A stretch of DNA of 31,619 bases from a virus, in the IMG/VR virus record IMGVR_UViG_3300030117_005958, positions 2,134 through 33,752 of that record, one strand, 5' to 3'. Positions 15,891 through 23,733 of this stretch are shown one piece after another (position 1 is the stretch's first letter; every line of letters starts with the position of its first letter). The notes under the pieces are model-generated. The model ran no database searches, was not told the origin of the DNA, and saw only the letters and a list, made by a program, of their open reading frames with translations. Made by a program: the position numbers and the translations under genes.

Positions 15891-15902
15891 TAATAAATAG
15901 TT
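15891..15902 (-). promoter_or_regulatory. Recurrent late-region motif, copy 6 (before the tail operon)
   Basis: Sense AACTATTTATTA lies directly after the terminator at 15911-15948 and 15 bases before the ATG at 15875, just ahead of GGAGGAG. Together with five similar copies in other late gaps it is read as a probable phage promoter element. The nearby TATAAACTA (sense) resembles the T4 late box and may matter instead. Confidence 0.5.
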
Positions 15903-15910
15903 TATAGTTA

Positions 15911-15948
15911 CAAAAAAACAAAAGCCAAAGAACGTTGGTCCCTTGGCT
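15911..15948 (-). terminator. Strong rho-independent terminator after the gp51-like frame
   Basis: Sense AGCCAAGGGAC-CAAC-GTTCTTTGGCT forms an 11-bp stem (two G-U pairs) with a four-base loop at 15923-15948, followed by TTTGTTTTTTTG. The stem overlaps the stop codon of the gp51-like frame. It separates the sheath/tube/gp26 genes from the tape-measure unit. Confidence 0.85.
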
Positions 15949-16219
15949 ATCGTCTATTTAACTTCATATTTTTTTCTGCTTGTTTTGTTTCGGCCTCAAA
16001 TTGCTTTTCTAGCCTTCTTAAAAACCATCTTCTAATTTGTATTGGCAGATTGTAGGATTCAAAAAAACTCCAATTTCCATAGTACTTTAGTGAAAACAGT
16101 TCTTCATAAACAGATTCAATGTACTCATCACTTAGGCCAAAAAAATTCAGTGGTAAACGGTACCTCCATTTCTTGCTCGTAGTCACATAAAGAGCATGTG
16201 TACTGCTGGGCAAGTTCAA
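15947..16219 (-). CDS. gp51: gp51-like tail/baseplate assembly frame, possibly made by frameshift from gp26
   Basis: The frame is open from TTG 16219 and overlaps the gp26-like gene by 92 bases. The convincing protein part lies after the overlap: FGLSDEYIESVYEELFSLKYYGNWSFFESYNLPIQIRRWFLRRLEKQFEAE, a pattern typical of tail assembly chaperone extensions and of gp51-type proteins (E-E-x-F-x-L-x-Y-Y-G, then L-P-x-x-x-R-R-W-F). No ATG, GTG or TTG lies in frame after the gp26 stop. A CTG at 16150 has GGAGG 12 bases upstream, a poor spacing. Alternatively ribosomes could shift +1 or -2 on the T7 tract at 16139-16145, giving a gp26 fusion of about 345 residues. The true start is undecided. Confidence 0.65.
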   Translation of the reverse strand: MNLPSSTHALYVTTSKKWRYRLPLNFFGLSDEYIESVYEELFSLKYYGNWSFFESYNLPIQIRRWFLRRLEKQFEAETKQAEKNMKLNRR

Positions 16220-16985
16220 CAGAAGGCATTAAATCCGAGTAGCATGACCTAATATACCTAGCATCTAACGCTGGTAGGTTTTCAACAAACGAATTAATAT
16301 AAGTTCTATCAGAGTTTCCGTTTACAGATACCATATAAGTCATCATGAGATCTGTCTGTCCCAATTCAGATAAACCGTTCTTTATTCGCATCTTATTGGT
16401 TTTCTCGACCTTCTCCTCGTCATACCCAGTCGATGGCCTTAGTTCAACAGTGGCATCAGTTTTAGGAGTTTTAATTAAGAAAGTTCCCGCTGGAGTTTCT
16501 TCGTATGAAATTCCCGAGTTCTCTGCATCCTTAAAGCTAACGCACTGATTTAAATCAAATTCAAAATCCTCTGTTTTCATGCAGGACGGACATGTAACTC
16601 TTGCTGAGTACTCTGGGCCATACCCAGTAATCCTGCTAGCAACTAGAATTGCATTCTTATCCCCTAGAACAAGTGACTTAACTGGTATTGATTTATCAAT
16701 GATTACACTTTCTAGAAGCTTATCTAATACAATACCTTTTTGAATATAAGATTTATTAACCAATATATCTTCATCTCTCGCAGTCATATATCTAATTTCG
16801 ACTGTGCCTTTGTTATGAAGAGGGTGGTCTTGGGGATAATACTTGCCACCCGTTGGTAAGTCAACGACTTCCGTTGGTGCGACAAATTCCATTGATGAAT
16901 TGTTTTGTTGTGCGGCTGCGACTGGGGCAGGGGATTGGTCGTCCGGTTGGACGCCAAGCCGATCTAAATTGTTTCTTGTTGACAT
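16128..16985 (-). CDS. gp26: gp26-like baseplate hub assembly protein (T4_baseplate family) with zinc motif
   Basis: The 285-residue protein has a disordered N-terminus (Gln, Ala, Pro, Asn), then VDLPTGGKYYPQDHPLHNKGTVEIRYMTARDEDILVNKSYIQKGIVLDKLLESVI (about 41-95), the family signature, followed by GDKNAILVASRITGYGPEYSARVTCPSC. CPSC and a later CSLC near the C-terminus (each C-x2-C) could make a four-Cys zinc site. It ends in TTEFFWPK, with the last codons on a run of seven T. T4 gp26 is needed to assemble the baseplate hub. Its position just before the tape-measure operon, with a possible frameshifted extension, suggests a tail assembly chaperone role like lambda G/GT. It follows the tube gene by 63 bases. 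Confidence 0.8.
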   Translation of the reverse strand: MSTRNNLDRLGVQPDDQSPAPVAAAQQNNSSMEFVAPTEVVDLPTGGKYYPQDHPLHNKGTVEIRYMTARDEDILVNKSYIQKGIVLDKLLESVIIDKSIPVKSLVLGDKNAILVASRITGYGPEYSARVTCPSCMKTEDFEFDLNQCVSFKDAENSGISYEETPAGTFLIKTPKTDATVELRPSTGYDEEKVEKTNKMRIKNGLSELGQTDLMMTYMVSVNGNSDRTYINSFVENLPALDARYIRSCYSDLMPSVELAQQYTCSLCDYEQEMEVPFTTEFFWPK

Positions 16986-17048
16986 TATTGCCTCATGGAT
17001 TATTTAACACTTTAATTATAAGGTACAAATTAAACTTTGTTAAGTTTT

Positions 17049-17657
17049 TTATGCACCTTTGTTGACAAGCTTATCATATCCATCAGCGATGCTGATACCT
17101 TCAGAAGTCTTAACTCCGGAGGCTTGAATTGGTAGTTTAGCTTTGCCTTTGCTATTGTAGAGTGCATAGTCATAACGCAACTCGATGTCCATTGTTAGCA
17201 TGTCATCGGAAGCGTATTCAAAGTCACCCATGCTTACGTTTTTAACCCAAGCATTTTTCAATGTCCAGATTTCAACATCTTTACCAGAAGCATCTTTTGC
17301 TTTGATTTTAACTTCGCCTAATACTTCAACAGCTTTTTGCTTAGAGATTGATTCATAAGCAAATGGTGCAGGAACATTATAGCCACAAGCACCTAGGATA
17401 CCCATCAAGTAAGCAGTCGCATCCGGATCGATTGGGTCAACGGTAGTGAAACTAACTGTCTGCCACTCAACTTTCCCGGGATAATAAAAATTATGATTGA
17501 AGAAAGTATGCTGTGACTCAGTTACATTGAAGCTTGGGCGATCTACTCTAGTGATTACCCATGAGTCAATCCCAGCTAGATTAAGAATAAATCTATATTT
17601 TCTTTTAGGCTCAGATGTTATATTAGCCCAAAACTTGGTTCCGAAATTATCTGCCAT
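17049..17657 (-). CDS. gp19: Tail tube protein
   Basis: The 202-residue protein matches gp19-type tube subunits: NFGTKFWANITSEPKRKYRFILNLAGIDSWVITRVDRPSFNV, then FYYPGKVEWQTVSFTTVDPIDPDATAYLMGIL, with the usual alternation of beta strands and the conserved P-G-x-x-x-W turn. Subunits stack as hexameric rings inside the sheath and guide the DNA. The C-terminal 30 residues extend beyond T4 gp19 (163 residues). It lies right after the sheath gene, with AAAGGAAA upstream of the ATG and a copy of the recurrent motif at 17698-17708. Confidence 0.9.
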   Translation of the reverse strand: MADNFGTKFWANITSEPKRKYRFILNLAGIDSWVITRVDRPSFNVTESQHTFFNHNFYYPGKVEWQTVSFTTVDPIDPDATAYLMGILGACGYNVPAPFAYESISKQKAVEVLGEVKIKAKDASGKDVEIWTLKNAWVKNVSMGDFEYASDDMLTMDIELRYDYALYNSKGKAKLPIQASGVKTSEGISIADGYDKLVNKGA

Positions 17658-17697
17658 TGTTTAGGTTTCCTTTAAATTGGTTTTAGTACCTGCTGTA

Positions 17698-17708
17698 TAT
17701 AATTAGTT
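17698..17708 (-). promoter_or_regulatory. Recurrent late-region motif, copy 5 (before the tail tube gene)
   Basis: Sense AACTAATTATA lies in the 64-base gap between the sheath stop and the gp19 start, 40 bases before the ATG. It closely resembles the copy before the fibre gene (AACTATTTATA). It could give the tube, gp26 and gp51-like genes their own transcript. Confidence 0.45.
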
Positions 17709-17721
17709 TCCTATTTTATTT

Positions 17722-20700
17722 TTAATCTTCAAATCCTGCTCCGGAGTTTGTGATTACAAAATCAATTGCAAAGAATTCAACAGCTTTAGTTGGCTTCAAG
17801 AAAATCTTAGCGTAGATAGTGTTTCTATCAATGAGATCTGGTGTTGTTGTAGTCTCATCCAAAATAACTCTAAAGTCATCTAAACCAAAGTTGTTTCTGA
17901 TGTTCTCCAAGAATGGATTGACTTGGCCTGTGAATCTGGACCAAGTTTGCTCAACGTTTTGATCGAAAAGAAGACCAGTAGCAATTCTGGATATTTCTTT
18001 CTTAACAAAGATCATTAAGCGGCGAACATTAATTCTGTCCAACGCTGACGGTGTGACCTGCAATGTCTTCTGACCGAAGATTACAATGCCCTCGTTGGGG
18101 AAGGAAGCAATTGGGTTAATGTTTCTTTCGTACAAGAAATCTCTTTCTTTTGATGTCAATTTGCTTCTAACGTTTGTCACAGGGATACCCGCTGCTCCAT
18201 CGGTTAAGCCACCTCTGTTAAATCCAGCTGGGGCGAACCATAGCGCTGCTTGTTTTTCTGAGAAAGCCATGGCTCCGAAGGCGGCCAAAGAAGGTGGTGC
18301 CCAAAGGGGTGAACCTGTGATGGTGTCTGTGATTCTGACCCATGGATAGTAAACTGCTCCATAGCTTGAATTAAGAGTTCTCAAGCTCATGTTATCTCCA
18401 ACTTCCTTCACATGCTCTGATACTCCCCCGGTGCCCGTCCCTGCTTTGATTCTATCTTTTTCACTTAGATTGTTTTCGGAAGCTGGGGTGTATCCTCCGA
18501 GAGGATCAATGATAGCCAATGCATCACCTCTCTCTTCACAAGTATTAATCATGTGGGTTGTGAGGCCCTCATTCCTAATCCCCGGAGCAATCAAAATATT
18601 AGATTCAATAAACTCAGGATCTGCGAAAAGATCGACGGCTTTCTTAACTGAGTAATACATAGAGCTATTCGTCTCGTTCGCACCTGCATAAAGAGATCCT
18701 TTATCAGCAGCAAGTCTGTGGTTAAATGGTTCTTTTTCAGTGATATTGAACCCATCAAATCCACCATATAAAGGTGAAGTGAATCTGTCATATCCCTTGT
18801 CAATAACTGCTTTGTAAGAACCAGATCTAGCAGAGATTGAATCACCTAGTGCTCTTGATCCAGATACATAACAAACAACTGGATTAGTTTCCTGATTAGT
18901 TGTCGGGCGCATCACAAGATCGTCCATGGTAAAATACCAAGAAGTTGAGAGACCTCCATCATCATCAGCAACATCACTAAAGGTTGCTGCGCGAGCGGCA
19001 GGATATAGAATGTCTAAAATACTTTCCTCAAAAATTGTACTGTCTGCTGATCTGTTGAATTGGGCTCCAAAATAAGCTTCGGTTGGTTCTGATATTCCTC
19101 CATCAGATGCGCTGTTCCTAAGTGGGACCGATGGAAAATTAATTGACGCAGTGAATTGGGTTCCTGTTGAGTTCGATCCTGCGGATTTTACCGTGAAATT
19201 GTTGTCCTTAAGGGACGAATCGATTGAACCCATGAACAAGCCGCCGGCAGAGGTCTGCCCACCAGCGGTTACTGGGGACGGGACTTTGGATGTTTCACCT
19301 GTGGCGTTCGTAATACGAAGGATATCTGTGCTCCCGGCCGAGCCAGAAAGGCTAAAGGAGTTGTACCTGATTGGTCCCTCAACTCCAAATGGGAGAAGCT
19401 CAGGATCAGTCTGGCCTGCATCAACTGCATTGGCCATTTCTACTCGAATAATACTTGAGCGATTTGGATGACTTCCATATTCAATTAAACGGCGAGTCCC
19501 AGCATCATACTCTTGGTAAATATCTCCAATTTGTCTTGCAATGTAGTTTGGAGAGCTTGGGTCCAAATTAAGGCCCGTAAATCTTTCAATGTATTTTCTA
19601 GAATTATCTGAATCCTTGATGTCTCTGATTGCAAGAGTGAACGTTCCATACGGCACATTATCGTTCTTGGAATAATTTAAGTCTTCGATTGAAATTTTGT
19701 AGTTTCTATGAATTTCTTCACCAGAAGTTAATCCATGACATCTAAACAATCTTGTAACTCCGTTTCGTGCCTTTGGGTCAAAAACTGGCTCTGGTATATT
19801 TTCCCCAATATCACCAGATGCATTAGTTGCTCTTAAGTCTTGCGAGAAAAAGAAGCCTGTTCTTGCATGTTGTGTGGCAAATTTATAATCACCCCCATTT
19901 GTGACCGCAGAATTTAATCTATCGAGACGAGCAATAAATCCATAATAATTATCTGCGGCCGGGATGTCTGCGACTGCTCTTTCAAAAGTTTGTCCCAAGA
20001 AATACTTTTGCAAATTTGCGGATGATGTATCAACAAGTTCCTCATTTGTCAAAGTTGGATTAGTATTAAGAACCTTTCTAATGTATTTTGAGCTAGATCT
20101 ATCAAAACTAATTACGACATCTTCAATTGGAGTAGCAGTGGCTAGAGCGCTGTCGTAAATTTGAAAGTTGAATTGTTTATTTGTTGCTCGAATCAGTGCG
20201 CCGGACCCAGTTGCAAAGTTGGCTCCTGCATAAGCTACTTCGAGATCAGTTTGAGCGTAGGCACCGGAAAGGGCAGGGCTGCTGCCTGTAGTATAAATGA
20301 TTGCTGCCAAAGTTCCGGTTGGTAATTGTGTTGCCGGGTTTAAAGAGCTAGAAGCAATAACAAAAAGTCCATACGCTCCTCCGCCGCTACCAACATCGAT
20401 GTCTGAAAGCTTCCAGCCAGCAGTGCTAGTGCCACTAGTGTCCGATGTAGCATCGGGTGATTGATCACCCAACAATCTCATAAAAGTTAAAGGGGAAGAA
20501 TTTTTGAGCCATGCCTGTGCAGCATAAGAAGCAAATGTGGGAGCAGTAGGAATTCCCCCCCTCCAAACATCACTTGCTTCTTCGCCTGCAATTGGATTTC
20601 CGAAGATAGTTACAAACTCTGAAAACGAGTCAACTTTAACTGGTTGAAATGCTGGGCCTCTTCTGGATCTACCGATCACTAATGGGCCGATGGCCTCTGG

Positions 20701-20778
20701 TACTTTTGGTACTTGAGAATTATCAATCTCCTCAATAAAAACACCGGGGGAAACAAACTTAAAATCTTTCGCTGACAT
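17722..20778 (-). CDS. gp18: Contractile tail sheath protein, large form
   Basis: The protein has 1018 residues from the ATG at 20778, which has AAAGGAG nine bases upstream; a TTG two codons earlier is only three bases from that site and is less likely. The N-terminus FVSPGVFIEEIDNSQVPKVPEAIGPLVIGRSRRGPAFQPVKVDSFSEF and the C-terminus RRLMIFVKKEISRIATGLLFDQNVEQTWSRFTGQVNPFLENI...RVILDETTTTPDLIDRNTIYAKIFLKPTKAVEFFAIDFVI are clear sheath signatures. The two ends form the contractile core shared by all sheaths. It is far longer than T4 gp18 (659 residues); the extra mass lies in the middle (about 100-650) and probably decorates the outside of the tail. Confidence 0.96.
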   Translation of the reverse strand: MSAKDFKFVSPGVFIEEIDNSQVPKVPEAIGPLVIGRSRRGPAFQPVKVDSFSEFVTIFGNPIAGEEASDVWRGGIPTAPTFASYAAQAWLKNSSPLTFMRLLGDQSPDATSDTSGTSTAGWKLSDIDVGSGGGAYGLFVIASSSLNPATQLPTGTLAAIIYTTGSSPALSGAYAQTDLEVAYAGANFATGSGALIRATNKQFNFQIYDSALATATPIEDVVISFDRSSSKYIRKVLNTNPTLTNEELVDTSSANLQKYFLGQTFERAVADIPAADNYYGFIARLDRLNSAVTNGGDYKFATQHARTGFFFSQDLRATNASGDIGENIPEPVFDPKARNGVTRLFRCHGLTSGEEIHRNYKISIEDLNYSKNDNVPYGTFTLAIRDIKDSDNSRKYIERFTGLNLDPSSPNYIARQIGDIYQEYDAGTRRLIEYGSHPNRSSIIRVEMANAVDAGQTDPELLPFGVEGPIRYNSFSLSGSAGSTDILRITNATGETSKVPSPVTAGGQTSAGGLFMGSIDSSLKDNNFTVKSAGSNSTGTQFTASINFPSVPLRNSASDGGISEPTEAYFGAQFNRSADSTIFEESILDILYPAARAATFSDVADDDGGLSTSWYFTMDDLVMRPTTNQETNPVVCYVSGSRALGDSISARSGSYKAVIDKGYDRFTSPLYGGFDGFNITEKEPFNHRLAADKGSLYAGANETNSSMYYSVKKAVDLFADPEFIESNILIAPGIRNEGLTTHMINTCEERGDALAIIDPLGGYTPASENNLSEKDRIKAGTGTGGVSEHVKEVGDNMSLRTLNSSYGAVYYPWVRITDTITGSPLWAPPSLAAFGAMAFSEKQAALWFAPAGFNRGGLTDGAAGIPVTNVRSKLTSKERDFLYERNINPIASFPNEGIVIFGQKTLQVTPSALDRINVRRLMIFVKKEISRIATGLLFDQNVEQTWSRFTGQVNPFLENIRNNFGLDDFRVILDETTTTPDLIDRNTIYAKIFLKPTKAVEFFAIDFVITNSGAGFED

Positions 20779-20807
20779 TATCAATATCTCCTTTAAATCT
20801 TCATGTA

Positions 20808-20853
20808 ATAGAACGACGATATTATTTCTTTAATAAATAGTGCTCGGTTCTAT
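20808..20853. repeat. Inverted repeat enclosing the motif before the sheath gene
   Basis: ATAGAAC (20808-20814) and GTTCTAT (20847-20853) are perfect 7-base inverted arms around a 32-base centre that holds the recurrent motif copy. It may fold in the sheath leader RNA or mark a binding site, but chance cannot be excluded for arms this short. Confidence 0.3.
20831..20842 (-). promoter_or_regulatory. Recurrent late-region motif, copy 4 (before the sheath gene)
   Basis: Sense CACTATTTATTA lies in the gap between the gp15 stop and the sheath start, 52 bases before the ATG at 20778. A separate promoter would suit the large demand for sheath protein. Confidence 0.5.
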
Positions 20854-20865
20854 GAAAGTCCAAAA

Positions 20866-21807
20866 TTATTCTCTATACTTGCCGTCCACACCAGCATTTT
20901 CTTTTCCCGTTCCGCTTGGGCCGGCCGCTGGGAGAGGGTCAGACCAAACGGCATGTTCTCTAGGTATCCTAACTTGAACAGCGTTTTCTCTAATTGAAAT
21001 CTTTGGTGTATCTTGGTTAAGGCCCTCTCCCACTAAGTATGCCAAAACTCTAATATCTATAGAAGTCTCAAACCTTCTCTCTTCATTTTCCATAGCGCCA
21101 ATATTGTTGTTCTGGGAGAAGTCACTTTGAACAAAAGCCTCATATCTATGGCCATCCCTGTGCAGCATAAAGCTGTTATTTGTTCCGGGCCGTGTGATAA
21201 AGGGCTGAACCAAGTCGTTCATTTGCTGCTGGTATTCTGTTCTTAGCAATATTCTATATGTTACTTCAGAGTAAACAATAGCGGGAATTGACACCGTTTC
21301 GTATACTACTTTTTTTGTAGCCTTTTTTACAAATTTTGGGCCCATCACATCGTTGTATTTTCTGTTTGCATCTGCATTGGCAAAATTAGAAGTTTTGTCT
21401 TGCTTGATTCTTCTAGCAATAACTAAAGATCCGCCTTTCTCTGGCTGACTTTGGAAGGGAAACATATTCCCATAGTAGGCACCCCTGCTGGTTGATAGAT
21501 CTTTAACAACGGTTGCTCTTTCGATTGTAATGGCAGGCAACACAATTAGGCCCTCATCATCTCTATATTCTTTGTTATTCTTAATTTGATAAGATCTTTC
21601 TGCCGATGCCCAAATCACAGGCACTTTTTCAACGCCCTTGTTTGTTCTAGTTCTTAGGGATAATTCATCATTAATAAAATCATAGATAGCATAATCCACT
21701 GTTTCTAAAGTAGAGGGTGCAAAGTTAAGCTCCTGTAGGCGGGATCTCTCCTCTTCTGGGATTCCCGTATACCTTTCGCCTTTTTTGTTTCCTGTGTAAG
21801 CAGACAT
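20866..21807 (-). CDS. gp15: Tail terminator / sheath stabiliser, gp15-like
   Basis: The 313-residue protein is placed as gp15 by context (after gp14, before the sheath) and by its plan. An N-terminal region about the immediate product (GLIVLPAITIERATVVKDLSTSRGAYYGNMFPFQ) precedes a tube-fold-like region VSIPAIVYSEVTYRILLRTEYQQQMNDLVQPFITR, then GHRYEAFVQSDFSQNNNIGAMENEERRFETSIDIRVLAYLVGEG, resembling tail-terminator proteins that cap the finished tube and sheath. It ends with ENAVQVRIPREHAVW and a Gly-rich tail. T4 gp15 has 272 residues. The name follows synteny more than sequence. Confidence 0.7.
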   Translation of the reverse strand: MSAYTGNKKGERYTGIPEEERSRLQELNFAPSTLETVDYAIYDFINDELSLRTRTNKGVEKVPVIWASAERSYQIKNNKEYRDDEGLIVLPAITIERATVVKDLSTSRGAYYGNMFPFQSQPEKGGSLVIARRIKQDKTSNFANADANRKYNDVMGPKFVKKATKKVVYETVSIPAIVYSEVTYRILLRTEYQQQMNDLVQPFITRPGTNNSFMLHRDGHRYEAFVQSDFSQNNNIGAMENEERRFETSIDIRVLAYLVGEGLNQDTPKISIRENAVQVRIPREHAVWSDPLPAAGPSGTGKENAGVDGKYRE

Positions 21808-21818
21808 CTTATCGTCCT

Positions 21819-22307
21819 CTATAGAGCATCAAAAGTTCCCTTTCTTGCTCTCCTGCATGTTGCAGATATTTCATATTTATAATCAACCTGTCCAAATAGT
21901 TGTCTAGGTTCATTTAGTGTTACTATCTCATAATGAAACTTGCCATACAAAACAAAATCACCCTCTCTAACAAACAAGTTTTGATCTTCTGTTAATCTAC
22001 GTTTGTGAAAGTATATATTGATGTTTGACCTCTTGTCTATGCCTAAAGTAGAGTTTGTCGATTCTTGACCTTCCCACCCAATTAAAGCATAAACTCTCAC
22101 TGGTGGGAGAAATGTTTTGTCTATCGCCTCTCCGTAGAGTGGATGAAAGTTAGTTTTATCTTGACTTATCGGATAATAAAGCACAGTTTGGCCAATGACC
22201 CGCTCGATGACTTCATCGTTGATCTGCTTGACTAAATTGCGCTCTTTCTCCCCAGTAAATAAGGGAGGTGGCGGATTAGTTGGTTGTGACCATTTGTTGT
22301 CTGCCAT
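21819..22307 (-). CDS. gp14: Neck protein, gp14-like
   Basis: The 162-residue protein begins with a Pro-rich segment and TGEKERNLVKQINDEVIERVIGQTVLYYPIS, followed by FHPLYGEAIDKTFLPPVRVYALI and a beta-rich half (NINIYFHKRRLTEDQNLFVREGDFVLYGKFHYEIVTLNEPRQLFGQ) ending EISATCRRARKGTF. This matches the neck proteins encoded between gp13 and gp15 in marine T4-like phages, which close the portal and form the collar to which the tail docks. It is shorter than T4 gp14 (256 residues). The gaps to both neighbours are 5 and 11 bases, so gp13-gp14-gp15 form one operon. Confidence 0.78.
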   Translation of the reverse strand: MADNKWSQPTNPPPPLFTGEKERNLVKQINDEVIERVIGQTVLYYPISQDKTNFHPLYGEAIDKTFLPPVRVYALIGWEGQESTNSTLGIDKRSNINIYFHKRRLTEDQNLFVREGDFVLYGKFHYEIVTLNEPRQLFGQVDYKYEISATCRRARKGTFDAL

Positions 22308-22312
22308 TTATC

Positions 22313-23605
22313 TTATCCTACAAAAACTGATGGTGGTACATTTTTCAATACATTCTGAGATGAGTCAGAGATGTTGCTGTCTTTTTCTGCCAACTTCTCG
22401 TATGTTAATTCATCAAGAACTGTCTTTAACTCATCTCTAAGGAGACTTTGCTCTTCCTTGGCCTCGCTTACTAATGCGGGTCCGTTAAGAGTTACGTTTT
22501 CATTTGGTATCGGAATGGAAGCAAATTTACTTCTAATCATTCCTAGCATTTCTTTTGAGAGTGCGAGAGCAAATCTTCTAATCCACTGCTTGCCAATAGA
22601 GTTGATGTTGTCATATGGTATGTTCTCGAATGGAAGCGTATTCATATTATTGATACCAGCAGCACCACCCTCTTTACCAGCCTCCTCAGTCCATGGATCT
22701 GTCTCTACTGAGAATTCTACCCAATACTTTGTTGGGCCCGACCTATAAGCTTTTGGAAAAATCCTAATATTGTTGTCTTTAATCTCATATGAGAAGTGGG
22801 AAGTGCGTGTGTATATTGCATCCTCAAAGGCCATGGCCTGCGATTTATTTTGCCATGTTGGTATTAATTCAAAAGTTGAATCATCAGAATATTGCCCGTA
22901 ATAGGACAAATTGCCCACAGTGTTTAGGCCCCCATAGTATCCATAAAACCTCCACATTGCATTGGGTGTTTTGTAATATACCTTTCTAATTGTTACTCTC
23001 TTATCTCCAACCTTTTCAAAGTAAGGATGACCCTCTTCGGTGGCCGCAGAACTGGATATGATAGTCTGTAAGTTATAGTCCTGTTTTCCCTCCTCTGCAT
23101 CAAATGAAGCAGAATAGATTGGAGTTGTGCCGCCCAATCCAGCTTGAGTTGAAACTGCATCTCCCACTCTTTGAACATATTGAAAATCGTATTTTGGATA
23201 CCTTAGCTCAACGCTAGACCCACTAAGAGAGTGAGAGCCGGATAATTGTCCATCACTGTCAAAAGACCCAGTGCTGGCTCCTAGTACGCTTCCAAGAACA
23301 TTTTTTGCCTGATGTACATTAACAAGATATGAATACTCTAGGCATGCTTCTTCATATGCAGCATATACTTGATGCTCTGTAATTTCAATATCTAAAACAT
23401 CGCCACCTAGTTTACGAAATACATAAGCTACTTGGTCTACAGCGCCGGTTAAAAACCCAGCTATAGCATGGTGTGAAGAGGCGCGAGTAGTGTAGACTCC
23501 ATATGGAAGTGGGTTGTCTGAGCTATCGACATTATCTACATTTCCTGTTATTGGAAGCCTAGAAACACTAGTTGTACTTGTTGGTGTTAAAGTTGGGTAA
23601 GCCAT
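22313..23605 (-). CDS. gp13: Head completion / neck protein, gp13-like
   Basis: The 430-residue protein carries the gp13 hallmarks: EHQVYAAYEEACLEYSYLVNVHQAKN (about 77-102) and, late in the chain, NINSIGKQWIRRFALALSKEMLGMIRSKFASIPIPNENVTLNGPALVSEAKEEQSLLRDELKTVLDELTYEKLAEKDS (about 335-415), a helical bundle that contacts the portal. The middle (about 105-330) is Ser/Gly/Tyr-rich beta structure and makes the protein longer than T4 gp13 (309 residues). It joins the filled head to the neck. It starts a new unit after the gp23 terminator, with GAGGAG before the ATG. Confidence 0.82.
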   Translation of the reverse strand: MAYPTLTPTSTTSVSRLPITGNVDNVDSSDNPLPYGVYTTRASSHHAIAGFLTGAVDQVAYVFRKLGGDVLDIEITEHQVYAAYEEACLEYSYLVNVHQAKNVLGSVLGASTGSFDSDGQLSGSHSLSGSSVELRYPKYDFQYVQRVGDAVSTQAGLGGTTPIYSASFDAEEGKQDYNLQTIISSSAATEEGHPYFEKVGDKRVTIRKVYYKTPNAMWRFYGYYGGLNTVGNLSYYGQYSDDSTFELIPTWQNKSQAMAFEDAIYTRTSHFSYEIKDNNIRIFPKAYRSGPTKYWVEFSVETDPWTEEAGKEGGAAGINNMNTLPFENIPYDNINSIGKQWIRRFALALSKEMLGMIRSKFASIPIPNENVTLNGPALVSEAKEEQSLLRDELKTVLDELTYEKLAEKDSNISDSSQNVLKNVPPSVFVG

Positions 23606-23635
23606 TCATTTTATCTCCTCGGCACAATCGTATCA

Positions 23636-23647
23636 TAGTAATTAGTT
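23636..23647 (-). promoter_or_regulatory. Recurrent late-region motif, copy 3 (before gp13)
   Basis: Sense AACTAATTACTA lies between the gp23 terminator and the gp13 start, 30 bases before the ATG. Its wider sequence, ACAACTAATTACTATGA, is close to that of copy 2 (ACAACTATTTACTACGA), so similarity extends beyond the core. Following a terminator directly favours a promoter role. Confidence 0.55.
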
Positions 23648-23676
23648 GTGGATATAAGTTAAAGCAAAATAGAAAC

Positions 23677-23706
23677 AAAAAAGCCCCGCCAAATTAATGA
23701 CGGGGC
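23677..23706 (-). terminator. Rho-independent terminator after the major capsid gene
   Basis: Sense GCCCCG-TCATTAATTTGG-CGGGGC forms a 6-bp GC stem followed by TTTTTTG. It lies about 27 bases after the gp23 stop and separates the abundant capsid transcript from the neck genes. Confidence 0.85.
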
Positions 23707-23733
23707 CCTTTATTTGCCTAAATCCTATTGGAA

